DNA from: Clostridia bacterium
GTDB lineage: Bacteria > Bacillota > Clostridia > Christensenellales > Aristaeellaceae
Assembly: GCA_017397765.1 (NCBI GenBank)
Contig: JAFQIB010000117.1
Span: 1-42,891 of the forward strand
DNA: 42,891 nucleotides
Direction of reading: 5' to 3'
Part shown: in pieces, positions 1-8,231 of the stretch
How positions within the stretch are numbered: position 1 is the stretch's first letter
Layout of the letters: every line of letters starts with the position of its first letter
The notes under the pieces: model-generated
The model's database searches: none
What the model saw: only the letters and a program-made list of their open reading frames with translations
Told to the model about the DNA's origin: nothing
Made by a program: the position numbers and the translations under genes

Positions 1-4
1 CTCG

Positions 5-268
5 GCAAATGCAAGCATTTGCTCTCGCTAGTCGGCGCGAGCGCCTCCCTCGTGCAACGACAAGTCGTTCTCCCGGCCGTTCGTTCGTGTAAGGAAGCTT
101 TTCCTGACGGAAAAGCACGAAAATCGCCGCGCAGGGGCTTCCCCCCGTTTAACCGCCCCAATGGGGCTCGACGATTTCCGATCTAAAGTCAGAGGGCTTG
201 CGAGCCCTCCGACACCTCCCGGGGTTTGTTGATGGTCTGAGCCTCCGCAAGCACACTGCCTGCGGAGG
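5..268. repeat. Gene-free cluster of short inverted repeats
   Basis: The first 275 bases hold no convincing gene but are packed with perfect short inverted repeats: GCAAATGC/GCATTTGC (5-22), GGCGC/GCGCC (34-45), AACGAC/GTCGTT (56-69), GCTTTTCC/GGAAAAGC (97-116), GGGG/CCCC (134-144), GCCCC/GGGGC (155-167), GAGGGCT/AGCCCTC (192-209) and CCTCCGCA/TGCGGAGG (242-268). AAATCG at 121-126 can also pair with CGATTT at 172-177, enclosing two of the hairpins. Several loops are only 2-4 bases. This may be a multi-copy intergenic element or a structured RNA; its left edge may lie outside the window. The last hairpin begins 8 bases past the DUF4097 stop codon and could end that transcript, though it lacks a T-tract in that direction. 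Confidence 0.55.
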
Positions 269-275
269 TTCGCTT

Positions 276-1565
276 TTACCTGATTGTGATATCGCCGGAT
301 ACGGATCTGACGCTGCCGCTGACAACGGGGCCCACGCCGCTGGTTGCATGGCGGGTCGTCACGTCGCCGGAGCGGGTCTGCAGATTGATGCCGATCACGC
401 CGATCCCGTTAGGCAGATCAATATCGATATCCCCGGAGATCGTGCTGCCGTCCACCGAGCGCAGCTCATCGCTGTCAAACACCAGATCCACGTCACCGCT
501 GATTGCCTTGAAGGTCAGGTTCACCACGTCGGCCCGAACGTCAATATCGCCGGAAACCGTGCTGACCTTCAGCTCCCTGATGCGGCCTTCCACCTCCACG
601 TCGCCGGAGGTAGAACCAAAGTGCGCCATATCGGCAAACAGATTTACCTGTACGTCACCGGACGTGGTACGCAGTTCAGCCTTTGCCAGGTGCTGGTCCT
701 CCGTCATCTCTGCGGAAATATCGCCGGAGGCCGTTGCCACCGTCAGGTCAGCAAGCAGAACGCGCTGAATGTTCAGATCTCCTGATGCAGTGTTCAGCCG
801 GACCGAAGGCATGGCCCGATGCGGAATCTGCACCGTTACTGTACCGTCACCAAAGGAAAGTGACCGGCTAAGAACGCCGTTCTTGCCAAAGATGCTGCTC
901 AGGGTGTTCCCGACAGAATTCATCAGATCGCTGAAGCTGTCAAAGCTGAAATCAAACTTCACCTCGCCCCGGTCTTCATCGTTGACGTAGATGTGCTGAC
1001 CTCCGTTTGCGCTCTTTTCCATATGCACCTGGTCGTTGACGTAGATGTGCTGACCTCCGTTTGCGCTCTTTTCCATATGCACCTGGTACTTTTCCTTTCG
1101 GTGCTTTTCCTTTCCCTCCAGCGGACTGCGGGTGATCTTCAGCACGCCGCTTTCTGCCTGCACCTGCACATTGGGGCAAGCATCCGCAGACCACTTGACA
1201 TGATAGAAAGCATCAGCGGAAGCCTCCACCAGCACATCCTCGTTGGCCAGCGTCAGCTCGATCCGGCTGATTTCCTCCGCCGGGAAGCTCATCTCGATAT
1301 CCCCGGAACAGATTTCGTCATTCATGGTCTGACTACCGGCCGTACGCCTGTTTTTGTAGGGCGCCAGCACATCCTCCATCCCCTTCAGGCTTTCAATGAC
1401 AGCGCCGATGGCGTCATCCTCCGGCATGCCGTTGGCGATCAGGTCAGTGTACCGCTCCTGGCAGTTGTTCATGACCTCTTCCCTGATGAGAGCAGTTTCC
1501 TCATTCAGTTCAACATCCTGGAACATAATATCCACGATCCTGGCTACCGTATCATTCATCCTCAT
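276..1565 (-). CDS. DUF4097 beta-repeat protein with HAAS-like N-terminus
   Basis: A 429-residue protein. The first ~75 residues are helical and acidic and resemble the HAAS/DUF1700 domain encoded next to PadR regulators. The C-terminal half is a run of beta repeats marked by nine S-G-D motifs (for example [27 protein letters not shown]), typical of DUF4097 adhesin-like solenoids. I see no signal peptide or membrane helix, unusual for HAAS proteins, which are mostly membrane-bound. The start chosen is the ATG at 1565, preceded by GGAGG 7 bases upstream; an upstream in-frame start would overlap padR without a ribosome site. It lies 2 bases after the padR stop, so the genes are almost certainly co-transcribed and translationally coupled. 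Known PadR-HAAS pairs respond to envelope or drug stress; the role here is inferred. Residues ~160-195 are an exact tandem duplication. Confidence 0.85.
   Translation of the reverse strand: MRMNDTVARIVDIMFQDVELNEETALIREEVMNNCQERYTDLIANGMPEDDAIGAVIESLKGMEDVLAPYKNRRTAGSQTMNDEICSGDIEMSFPAEEISRIELTLANEDVLVEASADAFYHVKWSADACPNVQVQAESGVLKITRSPLEGKEKHRKEKYQVHMEKSANGGQHIYVNDQVHMEKSANGGQHIYVNDEDRGEVKFDFSFDSFSDLMNSVGNTLSSIFGKNGVLSRSLSFGDGTVTVQIPHRAMPSVRLNTASGDLNIQRVLLADLTVATASGDISAEMTEDQHLAKAELRTTSGDVQVNLFADMAHFGSTSGDVEVEGRIRELKVSTVSGDIDVRADVVNLTFKAISGDVDLVFDSDELRSVDGSTISGDIDIDLPNGIGVIGINLQTRSGDVTTRHATSGVGPVVSGSVRSVSGDITIR
979..1086 (-). repeat. 54-bp perfect tandem duplication in the DUF4097 gene
   Basis: Bases 979-1032 and 1033-1086 are identical, giving two in-frame copies of [18 protein letters not shown]. 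Zero divergence at the DNA level implies a recent or still variable slippage duplication. It falls between the N-terminal region and the S-G-D repeat solenoid, so it lengthens a linker without breaking the frame. Confidence 0.95.
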
Positions 1566-1567
1566 GC

Positions 1568-1897
1568 TTATCCCTCCATCAGCAGCTGATCCAGCTGTTT
1601 TTTCGTCTCCTGCCATGCCGCCTTCTCGTCGTTCAGCTTTTCCCTGCCTGCAGCTGTAATCGCATAATACCGCCGCCGGGCGCCGGACAATTCGTCTCCC
1701 CAGTAGGATTGGATGTATCCGCCAGATTCCAGCCGTCGGAATGCGGTATACAGCGTGGCCTCCTTCAGTTCAAACGTCCCGCCGGACAGTTCGGAAACAT
1801 TCTTGTTGATCTGATATCCATAGCTGTCCCCTTCTGCCAGCTGACAAAGAATGATGGCGTCCGTATAGCCTCTGAGTATATCCGAAGACAATGCCAA
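1568..1897 (-). CDS. PadR family transcriptional regulator
   Basis: A 109-residue winged-helix regulator of the PadR family. The N-terminus [20 protein letters not shown], followed by the SYGYQI segment, then [20 protein letters not shown] and a [13 protein letters not shown] wing are the family's usual landmarks; the C-terminal helix ([20 protein letters not shown]) is the dimerisation helix. The start chosen is TTG at 1897, because it has AAAGGGG 7 bases upstream and gives the normal family N-terminus; the frame stays open further upstream, but that would run through the promoter. First gene of a two-gene operon with the DUF4097 protein. PadR proteins usually repress their own operon until a ligand binds; the inverted repeat over the -35 box fits autorepression. 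Confidence 0.92.
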   Translation of the reverse strand: MALSSDILRGYTDAIILCQLAEGDSYGYQINKNVSELSGGTFELKEATLYTAFRRLESGGYIQSYWGDELSGARRRYYAITAAGREKLNDEKAAWQETKKQLDQLLMEG

Positions 1898-1948
1898 ACG
1901 ATTCACCCCTTTCTTTTTACCTCGCGTGGCGATGTATCTTACACGCAT

Positions 1949-1982
1949 ATCATATCGCATAATACCTCGCCTGTCAAGGTAT
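1949..1982 (-). promoter_or_regulatory. padR operon promoter with overlapping inverted repeat
   Basis: Reading the minus strand: -35 TTGACA (1977-1972), 17-bp spacer, -10 TATGAT (1954-1949). The repeat ATACCT-N9-AGGTAT (1962-1982) spans the -35 box and is a candidate PadR operator. The box match is seen directly; the operator role is inferred. Confidence 0.75.
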
Positions 1983-2061
1983 CTCATACACTTTTAATCT
2001 TTCTCTTTTGTATCTGCTGTGTTTTTGTCCTCCAAACCTTGTTCTTTCAGTGTTCACGCCC

Positions 2062-2090
2062 TTGCGGATTGCCCTTTCTTCCCTTACAAT
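2062..2090 (+). promoter_or_regulatory. Promoter of icd
   Basis: -35 TTGCGG (2062-2067), 17-bp spacer, -10 TACAAT (2085-2090), about 50 bases before the icd start codon. It is divergent from the padR promoter. Confidence 0.55.
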
Positions 2091-2140
2091 GTGGGAGAAC
2101 GAAAACAAGCGCAGCGCGCATATTGAAGGAGAAGACAGCC

Positions 2141-3343
2141 ATGGAAAAGATCAAAATGACAACGCCTCTGGTCGAAATGGATGGCGACGAAATGACCCGA
2201 ATCCTTTGGGCCGACATCAAAGAGCTGCTGCTGACCCCCTTTGTCGATCTGAAGACCGAATATTATGATCTGGGCCTTCCCCACCGCGATGAAACCAACG
2301 ATCAGGTGACCGTTGACAGCGCCAACGCCACCAAGAAGTACGGCGTTGCTGTCAAGTGCGCCACCATCACGCCCAATGCCCAGCGCATGACGGAGTACAA
2401 TCTCCATGAAATGTGGAAGTCTCCCAACGGCACCATCCGTGCCATGCTGGACGGCACGGTGTTCCGTGCGCCCATCCTGGTCAGCGGCGTGAAGCCCACC
2501 GTCCGCACCTGGCAGAAGCCCATCACCATCGCCCGTCATGCCTATGGCGACGTGTACCGCAATGTGGAGATCGACGTGCCCGGCGCGGGAAAGGCCGAGC
2601 TGGTATTCACCGGCGAGGATGGTCAGGAGATCCGTCAGACCATCTTCAACTTCAAGGGCGCGGGCATTCTGCAGGGCGTGCACAATCTGGACGCCTCCAT
2701 CGCTTCCTTCGCCCATTCCTGCTTCCAGTACGCCCTGAGCGTCAAGCAGGATCTGTGGTTCTCCACCAAGGATACCATCAGCAAGACCTATGATCACACC
2801 TTCAAGGATATTTTCCAGGAGATCTATGATACCACCTACAAGGCACAGTTTGAGGCAGCCGGCATTGAATACTTCTACACGCTGATCGACGACGCCGTGG
2901 CCCGCGTGGTTCGCTCCAAGGGCGGCTTCATCTGGGCCTGCAAGAACTATGATGGCGACGTCATGAGCGATATGATCGCCACCGCCTTCGGTTCTCTGGC
3001 CATGATGACCTCCGTCCTGGTCTCCCCTGACGGCAAGTTTGAGTACGAAGCCGCTCACGGCACCGTGACCCGCCATTACTACCGTTATCTCAAGGGCGAA
3101 GAAACCTCCACCAATCCCGTGGCAACCATCTTTGCCTGGAGCGGTGCGCTGCGCAAGCGCGGCGAGCTGGATAACCTGCCCGACCTGATGGCCTTCGCCG
3201 ACAAGCTCGAAAAGGCCACCATCGACACCATTGAATCCGGTGTGATGACCAAGGATCTGGCCCTTCTCTGGGAGGGCAGCGAGTGCCAGGCCGTCAACAG
3301 CCGTGCATTCCTGGAAGCCATTGCAGCTCGCCTGGCCGCCTGA
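2141..3343 (+). CDS. icd: NADP-dependent isocitrate dehydrogenase (eukaryote-like type II)
   Basis: A 400-residue homodimeric-type isocitrate dehydrogenase converting isocitrate and NADP+ to 2-oxoglutarate, CO2 and NADPH. It resembles the human IDH1/IDH2 subfamily more than the E. coli Icd type: SPNGTIR, GTVFR and ARHAYGD place Ser94, Arg100, Arg109 and Arg132 at the same numbers as in human IDH1. [26 protein letters not shown] holds the metal-binding aspartates, and [10 protein letters not shown] the NADP 2'-phosphate site. The ATG at 2141 follows GAAGGAGA; the open frame upstream has no family similarity. Single-gene unit with its own promoter and terminator. It supplies 2-oxoglutarate for glutamate and glutamine synthesis, a logical partner of the glnN product, though the genes are not linked. 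Confidence 0.95.
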   Translation: MEKIKMTTPLVEMDGDEMTRILWADIKELLLTPFVDLKTEYYDLGLPHRDETNDQVTVDSANATKKYGVAVKCATITPNAQRMTEYNLHEMWKSPNGTIRAMLDGTVFRAPILVSGVKPTVRTWQKPITIARHAYGDVYRNVEIDVPGAGKAELVFTGEDGQEIRQTIFNFKGAGILQGVHNLDASIASFAHSCFQYALSVKQDLWFSTKDTISKTYDHTFKDIFQEIYDTTYKAQFEAAGIEYFYTLIDDAVARVVRSKGGFIWACKNYDGDVMSDMIATAFGSLAMMTSVLVSPDGKFEYEAAHGTVTRHYYRYLKGEETSTNPVATIFAWSGALRKRGELDNLPDLMAFADKLEKATIDTIESGVMTKDLALLWEGSECQAVNSRAFLEAIAARLAA

Positions 3344-3356
3344 ACAGCATAAAATC

Positions 3357-3400
3357 GCTCCCCGGCGGCCTGATGGCTTCCGGGGAGCAGCCTTTTCCTT
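3357..3400. terminator. Terminator after icd, probably bidirectional
   Basis: GCTCCCCGG (3357-3365) pairs with CCGGGGAGC (3380-3388), followed by CCTTTTCCTT on the plus strand. On the minus strand the same hairpin is followed by GATTTTA, so it can also end the small membrane-protein transcript. Confidence 0.85.
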
Positions 3401-3415
3401 CGTGAAAGCTACTCG

Positions 3416-3607
3416 TCAGCAGCAGGTATTATTGCTGCGGCGCTCATAATAGCAGCTGCGATAGCCCGCCGCTACGAACACAACGCCCGTCAGCAGCGCG
3501 GTAATCCCGGCGATCAGGCCGCCCCAGCCGATTACCTCAGTCAGCAGAATCGTTAGAATAATGCCAACGACACCGACAGCAAGAAGCAGGATGCCGATAA
3601 TCTTCAT
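3416..3607 (-). CDS. Small two-helix membrane protein, unknown function
   Basis: A 63-residue protein with two hydrophobic helices (about residues 3-24 and 29-48, rich in Gly, Ile and Val) and a short basic, cysteine-ending tail (YRSCYYERRSNNTCC). I do not recognise the family. The ATG at 3607 has AGGAGGG about 7 bases upstream; a TTG directly before it could also be read. The ribosome site lies in the 3' arm of a strong hairpin that also looks like the terminator of the upstream capD-like gene, so expression may depend on readthrough and on opening of that stem. Confidence 0.7.
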   Translation of the reverse strand: MKIIGILLLAVGVVGIILTILLTEVIGWGGLIAGITALLTGVVFVAAGYRSCYYERRSNNTCC

Positions 3608-3608
3608 C

Positions 3609-3652
3609 AAAAATCCCTCCTTCCGCTTTCATAGAATGCGGACAGGAGGGAT
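3609..3652 (-). terminator. Terminator hairpin that contains the next gene's ribosome site
   Basis: On the minus strand ATCCCTCC (3652-3645) pairs with GGAGGGAT (3620-3613), extended inward by one A-T pair and by CCGC/GCGG, followed by TTTT (3612-3609). This is a normal intrinsic terminator for the gene ending at 3661. Its 3' arm is also the Shine-Dalgarno sequence of the 63-residue protein starting at 3607. Confidence 0.75.
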
Positions 3653-3660
3653 GCTGTGCA

Positions 3661-5577
3661 TTATGCAGGCTTTACATTTTCCGGGAGGTTTCCCTTTTCA
3701 CCGTTGATGGTCTCCGGCTCATAGAAGGACGGCAGCAGCTCATGCATGCAGCGCTTCATATCGCCGTGGGTATCCAGGCAGCGGCTGAGCTTGTCCAGCA
3801 TATCCTCCACCTGCTCCCATTCCACCTGCTCCGGACGGGCCACAAAGATGCGCTCGCGGCTGGTTGCAGTGGAGTTCTCCTCGGTACGCAGCAGCTCCTC
3901 GTACAGCTTTTCACCGGGCCGCAAGCCGGTATAGACGATCTCCACCGGCGGCAGCGCAGGATCGGAATACAGCTGGATCATCCGCTCCGCCAGCTCCTTG
4001 ATCTTCACCGGCTTGCCCATGTCCAGCACAAACAGCTCGCCGCCCTTTGCGATGGACGCGGCCTGCAGCACCAGGCTGGCTGCCTCTGGGATGGTCATGA
4101 AGTAACGGATGATGTCAGGATGGGTCAGCGTCACAGGGCCGCCAGCCCGGATCTGGGCTTCAAATTTCGGCACAACACTGCCATGGCTGCCCAGCACATT
4201 GCCAAAGCGTACCGCCGTAAACTGGGTCTTGCTCTGCTTACGCTGCAGCGCCTCAATGATGATCTCAGCCATGCGTTTGGAAGCGCCCATCACATTGGTG
4301 GGATTGACCGCCTTGTCAGTGGAGATCATGACAAAGCGCTTCACCTTATGCCGGATCGCGCAGTCCGCCACGTTGTAGGTGCCGAACACATTGTTTTTGA
4401 CCGCCTGCTCCGGCGCATCCTCCATCAGCGGCACGTGCTTGTGCGCTGCCGCATGGATGACGATTTCGGGCCGGACTTCAGCAAATACACGATCCAGCGT
4501 ATCCACATCCCGGACAGAACCGACCCGCAGCTGCAGGGTGTTGCGAATCATCTCGCCGTAACGGTTCTGCAGCTCGGACTGAAGATCATACATATAGTTC
4601 TCGCTGATATCGTAGATCACCAGCTGGGCAGGAACAAAGCCCATGATCTGCCGGCAGAGCTCTGAGCCGATGGAGCCGCCACCGCCCGTCACCAGCACGC
4701 GCTTGCCGGTGAAGAAGGCCTTCACTTCCGTCATGTCCAGCTGATTCTCCGCGCGGCCAAGGAGATCGGCGATATTCACATCACGCACGCGGCCCACGGT
4801 TGACCCGTTCATTTCCTGCGGCGCAGCGTACATCCTCACCCGGCAGGTGGTAGCGATACAATCCTGGATAAGCGGGGACAGATCCTGCTTCGGGGTCGCG
4901 ATGGCGATGATGATGTCATCGATGGCATACTGCTTGGCAAGCTCTGCGATCCTGTCCGTACCAAGCACGACCGGCACGCGGCCAATGCGGGTATTCCGCT
5001 TTTCCGGAGCATCATCCACCGCGATGATCGCTTCCACATCCCCGTAACGCCCGGTCTGCACGTCGCGGAGCACCTGAGCGCCCGCCCAGCCTGCACCAAC
5101 GACCATCAGCCTGCGGGCATGCTTCTTTCGGAAGAACAAGCCGGTATGTCCTGCCTGGCCGATGATGCGGAAGCTGAAACGGCTTGCACCCACCATCAGC
5201 AGCATCAGCAGCCACTGCACCAGATAGATGGGCCGGGGCATCAGGAGCAGATTCTCCGCCCGGTACGCCGTGAAAACAAGCAGCGACAGCAGATAGGTCA
5301 CGCCGGAACCGATCATCGTTCCCAGCCCGATCTGGATCATCGTATCCACACTGGCATAGCGCATCAGACTGCGATACAGGCCCAGCGCATAAAAGCTGAT
5401 GACATTGGCGCATGCCAGCAGCGGCATCGCCCGCCAGATCTGCTCCAGGGTCTCCGGCGGCTTCATATCATAATATATCTGCAGTGCAAGCACCAGCGAC
5501 AAGCAGGCCAGCGCCGCATCCATCAGCATCATCAGTCCGATCTGGAGATGACGCATATCCTTCCTGGTTTCCGTCAT
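3661..5577 (-). CDS. Membrane nucleoside-diphosphate-sugar epimerase/dehydratase (CapD/WbpM/FlaA1-like)
   Basis: A 638-residue protein of the long CapD/WbpM type. About four membrane helices fill residues ~10-145, then a CoA-binding/Rossmann segment (VVGAGWAGAQVLRDV), then a C-terminal extended-SDR domain from ~290 with GGGGSIGSEL (NAD-binding glycine motif), AAAHKHVPLMEDAP and STDKAVNPTNVMGASKRMAE, the family's modified active site. Such enzymes make UDP-4-keto-6-deoxy-sugars used in capsule, O-glycan or flagellin glycosylation. The start is uncertain: the -10 box lies at 5615-5620, which excludes the longest frame; ATG 5577 follows AAAGG and ATG 5595 is an alternative. No glycosyltransferases adjoin it. 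Transcribed alone from a promoter divergent from uppP. Confidence 0.88.
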   Translation of the reverse strand: MTETRKDMRHLQIGLMMLMDAALACLSLVLALQIYYDMKPPETLEQIWRAMPLLACANVISFYALGLYRSLMRYASVDTMIQIGLGTMIGSGVTYLLSLLVFTAYRAENLLLMPRPIYLVQWLLMLLMVGASRFSFRIIGQAGHTGLFFRKKHARRLMVVGAGWAGAQVLRDVQTGRYGDVEAIIAVDDAPEKRNTRIGRVPVVLGTDRIAELAKQYAIDDIIIAIATPKQDLSPLIQDCIATTCRVRMYAAPQEMNGSTVGRVRDVNIADLLGRAENQLDMTEVKAFFTGKRVLVTGGGGSIGSELCRQIMGFVPAQLVIYDISENYMYDLQSELQNRYGEMIRNTLQLRVGSVRDVDTLDRVFAEVRPEIVIHAAAHKHVPLMEDAPEQAVKNNVFGTYNVADCAIRHKVKRFVMISTDKAVNPTNVMGASKRMAEIIIEALQRKQSKTQFTAVRFGNVLGSHGSVVPKFEAQIRAGGPVTLTHPDIIRYFMTIPEAASLVLQAASIAKGGELFVLDMGKPVKIKELAERMIQLYSDPALPPVEIVYTGLRPGEKLYEELLRTEENSTATSRERIFVARPEQVEWEQVEDMLDKLSRCLDTHGDMKRCMHELLPSFYEPETINGEKGNLPENVKPA

Positions 5578-5614
5578 ATTACAGCAACCTTTCATGGGGT
5601 TCATCATTCGACTT

Positions 5615-5643
5615 ATTGTAGCACATTTTGCGCCCGGATGCAA
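5615..5643 (-). promoter_or_regulatory. Promoter of the capD-like gene
   Basis: Minus strand: -35 TTGCAT (5643-5638), 17-bp spacer, extended -10 TGC-TACAAT (5620-5615). The transcript would start near 5607. Confidence 0.65.
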
Positions 5644-5651
5644 TCAATCCA

Positions 5652-5665
5652 GGGAGGAACCTCCC
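5652..5665. promoter_or_regulatory. Palindrome between divergent promoters
   Basis: GGGAGG-AA-CCTCCC lies between the -35 boxes of the capD-like gene and uppP, 8 bases from one and 25 from the other. It could be a regulator site shared by two envelope genes. This is inference from position only. Confidence 0.35.
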
Positions 5666-5690
5666 AGCTGAATCAAAATTTCTGTTTTTG

Positions 5691-5719
5691 ATGACAAAAC
5701 CTTGAAATTATGCTATAAT
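5691..5719 (+). promoter_or_regulatory. Promoter of uppP
   Basis: -35 ATGACA (5691-5696), 17-bp spacer, extended -10 TGC-TATAAT (5714-5719). The ATGCTATAAT core also occurs at the next promoter (6703-6712). Confidence 0.75.
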
Positions 5720-5756
5720 GGCCGTTGTTTGTAATACCTGAAAGGAGCAATGATAG

Positions 5757-6617
5757 ATGAATACGATTCAGGCTGCATTACTGGGCCTTCTTCAGGGATT
5801 GGGTGAATTCCTGCCCATTTCCTCTTCCGGTCATCTGCTGCTGGGCCGTATGGTGCTGGGCATCGGCATCGACGAAGCCTCCGGCGCCTACCACATGCTG
5901 GATATCCTCCTGCATGTCGGCACGCTGATCCCTGTGCTGATCGTCTTCTGGAAGGACTGGTGGGCCATCCTGCGCAACCCCTTCAAGTCCAAGACGCTTC
6001 TGCTGCTGTTCATTGCTTCCATGCCCACGCTCGCCTTCAAGTTCATCTTCGACGATTTTATTGACGGCGCTTCTGCCACCGGCTGGTTCCTGGGCATCAG
6101 CTTCCTGATGACTGCGGTATTCCTGCTGGTCGCCGAATACGTCAGCGCCAAAAGGCAGCAGAAGTCGGAGAAGCCCGGCTTCCTGCATGCGATCATTATG
6201 GGCTGCATGCAGGGTATCGCCTTGCTGCCCGGCGTAAGCCGCAGCGGCTCCACGCTGGCCGGTGGTCTTCTCTCCGGCCTTGACCGGAAGGGAGCAGCCA
6301 AATTTTCCTTCATGATGAGCGCTCCCGCCATCGCCGGCGCAATGCTGCTGGAGGGCAAGGACGCCATTGAGAACGGCTGGATCAACGAGCTGGCGCTGGT
6401 GCCTACCCTGGTCGGCATTCTGGTGGCCGCTGTCACAGGCTATCTGGCCATCCGCTTCATGCTCAAACTGATTACCAAGGTCAGCCTGAACTGGTTTGCG
6501 CTGTATGTGGCCATCCTCGGCGTACTGTTCCTGGCGCTTCAGCTCTTTGGCTTCCCTGGCGTAACCCCCTTCGCCCCGCCTGCAGAGGCTGCAGCGCTCC
6601 CGGTGCTGTTCCTCTGA
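5757..6617 (+). CDS. uppP: Undecaprenyl-diphosphatase UppP (BacA)
   Basis: A 286-residue polytopic membrane enzyme that dephosphorylates undecaprenyl diphosphate so the lipid carrier can be reused for peptidoglycan and other polymers. The two family signatures are present: LLQGLGEFLPISSSGHL near the N-terminus (catalytic Glu and His; the first position of the E/Q-x3-E motif is Gln) and LLPGVSRSGST mid-protein. Eight or so hydrophobic segments follow the normal pattern. The C-terminus (PFAPPAEAAALPVLFL) is a slight extension. ATG 5757 follows AAAGGAG; another ATG at 5750 is out of frame. A terminator follows closely, so it is monocistronic. The neighbouring carboxypeptidase acts in the same wall pathway. 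Overproduction of this family gives bacitracin resistance. Confidence 0.95.
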   Translation: MNTIQAALLGLLQGLGEFLPISSSGHLLLGRMVLGIGIDEASGAYHMLDILLHVGTLIPVLIVFWKDWWAILRNPFKSKTLLLLFIASMPTLAFKFIFDDFIDGASATGWFLGISFLMTAVFLLVAEYVSAKRQQKSEKPGFLHAIIMGCMQGIALLPGVSRSGSTLAGGLLSGLDRKGAAKFSFMMSAPAIAGAMLLEGKDAIENGWINELALVPTLVGILVAAVTGYLAIRFMLKLITKVSLNWFALYVAILGVLFLALQLFGFPGVTPFAPPAEAAALPVLFL

Positions 6618-6626
6618 GTGCTTTTC

Positions 6627-6650
6627 TGCCCGCTGATGCGGGCATTTTTT
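6627..6650 (+). terminator. Terminator of uppP
   Basis: TGCCCGC-TGAT-GCGGGCA followed directly by TTTTTT. Classical intrinsic terminator. Confidence 0.92.
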
Positions 6651-6683
6651 ATGAAGATTTACAGCGTTGTCATTGTTTTCGTC

Positions 6684-6712
6684 TGTACAAAACCTGCATA
6701 AAATGCTATAAT
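6684..6712 (+). promoter_or_regulatory. Promoter of the D,D-carboxypeptidase gene
   Basis: -35 TGTACA (6684-6689), 17-bp spacer, extended -10 TGC-TATAAT (6707-6712). Confidence 0.65.
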
Positions 6713-6754
6713 ATACTTTGTATGATTATGTCTTAAGAAAGGAGGCCGCAAGCA

Positions 6755-8200
6755 TTGAAGATCAGCCTTCTGGATTACAGGCGATTGCTCAGTTTCCTGC
6801 TGACGGCGCTGGTGCTTTCCTTTCCACTGACGGCATTTGCTGAGTATGATCCGGAAAAACCTGAGCTGCTGACAGAAGATCAAATTACTGCCACCTCCTT
6901 CATCCTGATTGAACAGGAATCCGGCAATATTATTTTGCAGCGCGATGCAGAATTGAAAATGTATCCCGCCTCCACCACCAAGATCATGACGGTGCTCCTT
7001 GGCATCCTCGCCAACGAAAGCCTGAGTGAAACCGTCACCGTCAGCTATAACGGCTCCAAGGACGGCGTGCTGACACAGCTTGATCCGGATTCCTCCTATC
7101 TGGGACTGAAGGAGGGAGAACAGCTTCTCCTCAAGGATCTGCTCTATGGCACGATCATCCGTTCCGGTAACGACGCGGCCATCGCGGTGGCAGAGCATAC
7201 CTGCGGTTCCGAAGCCGCCTTTGTTCAGCTGATGAATGAAACTGCCCGCCGCTTCGGCATGACCAAGACGCATTTCGTCAACGCCCACGGCCTGCATCAC
7301 GAGGATCATTACACAACCGCCCTTGACCTGGCCACGCTGGCGCAGCAGGCTATGGCCAACCCGACCTTTGCAGATATCGTCCGTGTGCCGAGCTACAACA
7401 TGCCCCAGACCAACATGCAGCGGGAACGGACCATTACCACCGGCCACCGCATCATGCAGGAGACCCGTCACGGCGAACCTAACAGCTACTATTATGAGTA
7501 CGCAACCGGCATCAAATCCGGTACGACCGACGCCGCCGGTTACTGCTATGTCGGCTCTGCAACAAAGGACGGCGTGAAACTGATCTCTGTTGTGCTGAAT
7601 GCGGCGGATCAGTACGCCGTGTACCGCGATACCAAGCGGCTGCTTGAATACGGCTTCAGCCAGTACACCAACATCACGCTGACCGAGCTGTATATGGAAA
7701 ACCCGCTGAAGGTCTATACAACGGGCTACGACATGTCCGACAGCAATCTGGGTGAGCTGGAGCTGAGCGCTACGCCGGTCAACCCCAATAAGACCGTTGA
7801 GATCAGCGGCACCTACGATGAAATCGAGCAGCTCAAGACCAACCTGCGCAATCTGGTGCTGGTACAGTATACAAGAGAGCTGAAGGCGCCGATCTCCGCC
7901 GGTGAAGTCATCGGCACGATGACCTATGTGAAGGATTCCGGCGAGGCAGTGGTCTATAACCTGCTGGCGACCCGCTCCATCCAGGCAAGACAGAACAGGC
8001 CGCCAACGCTCTCCGATATCATTGCAGCAACAGAAAACGATCCCAACCCCTTCCCCCCGCTGACGGCAGAGATCGTCCTGATTGTGCTGTCTCCCCTGCT
8101 GATCGCCGTTGCGCTGATCCTGATCATCCGTGCCTTTGTCAAGAGCTACAAGCGCCACTATGCACGGCTGCCCAAGAACAAGAACCGGTACGTCAAATAA
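6755..8200 (+). CDS. D-alanyl-D-alanine carboxypeptidase (PBP5/DacA type)
   Basis: A 481-residue low-molecular-weight penicillin-binding protein that trims the terminal D-Ala of peptidoglycan stem peptides outside the membrane. It has a signal peptide (residues 1-29, ending TAFA) and the serine-enzyme triad S73-T-T-K76, S137-G-N139 and K254-S-G-T257. A PBP5 C-terminal beta domain follows. A real membrane helix (about 445-465) and a basic tail (KSYKRHYARLPKNKNRYVK) replace the amphipathic anchor of E. coli PBP5. The start codon is TTG, 9 bases after AAAGGAGG, and is well supported. A second paralogue lies at 37920-39080. DUF2695 follows within 31 bases and may be co-transcribed. Confidence 0.93.
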   Translation: MKISLLDYRRLLSFLLTALVLSFPLTAFAEYDPEKPELLTEDQITATSFILIEQESGNIILQRDAELKMYPASTTKIMTVLLGILANESLSETVTVSYNGSKDGVLTQLDPDSSYLGLKEGEQLLLKDLLYGTIIRSGNDAAIAVAEHTCGSEAAFVQLMNETARRFGMTKTHFVNAHGLHHEDHYTTALDLATLAQQAMANPTFADIVRVPSYNMPQTNMQRERTITTGHRIMQETRHGEPNSYYYEYATGIKSGTTDAAGYCYVGSATKDGVKLISVVLNAADQYAVYRDTKRLLEYGFSQYTNITLTELYMENPLKVYTTGYDMSDSNLGELELSATPVNPNKTVEISGTYDEIEQLKTNLRNLVLVQYTRELKAPISAGEVIGTMTYVKDSGEAVVYNLLATRSIQARQNRPPTLSDIIAATENDPNPFPPLTAEIVLIVLSPLLIAVALILIIRAFVKSYKRHYARLPKNKNRYVK

Positions 8201-8231
8201 CACAAAGCATTTTCACAAAGGAGTCATGACC

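Noticed and set aside
1-275. The left-end sequence as the end of a group II intron or transposon
   Set aside because: No domain V-like hairpin, no terminal repeats and no transposase or maturase fragment can be seen.
1565-1616. A longer N-terminus for the DUF4097 protein
   Set aside because: It overlaps the end of padR and has no ribosome site, while ATG 1565 has a good GGAGG.
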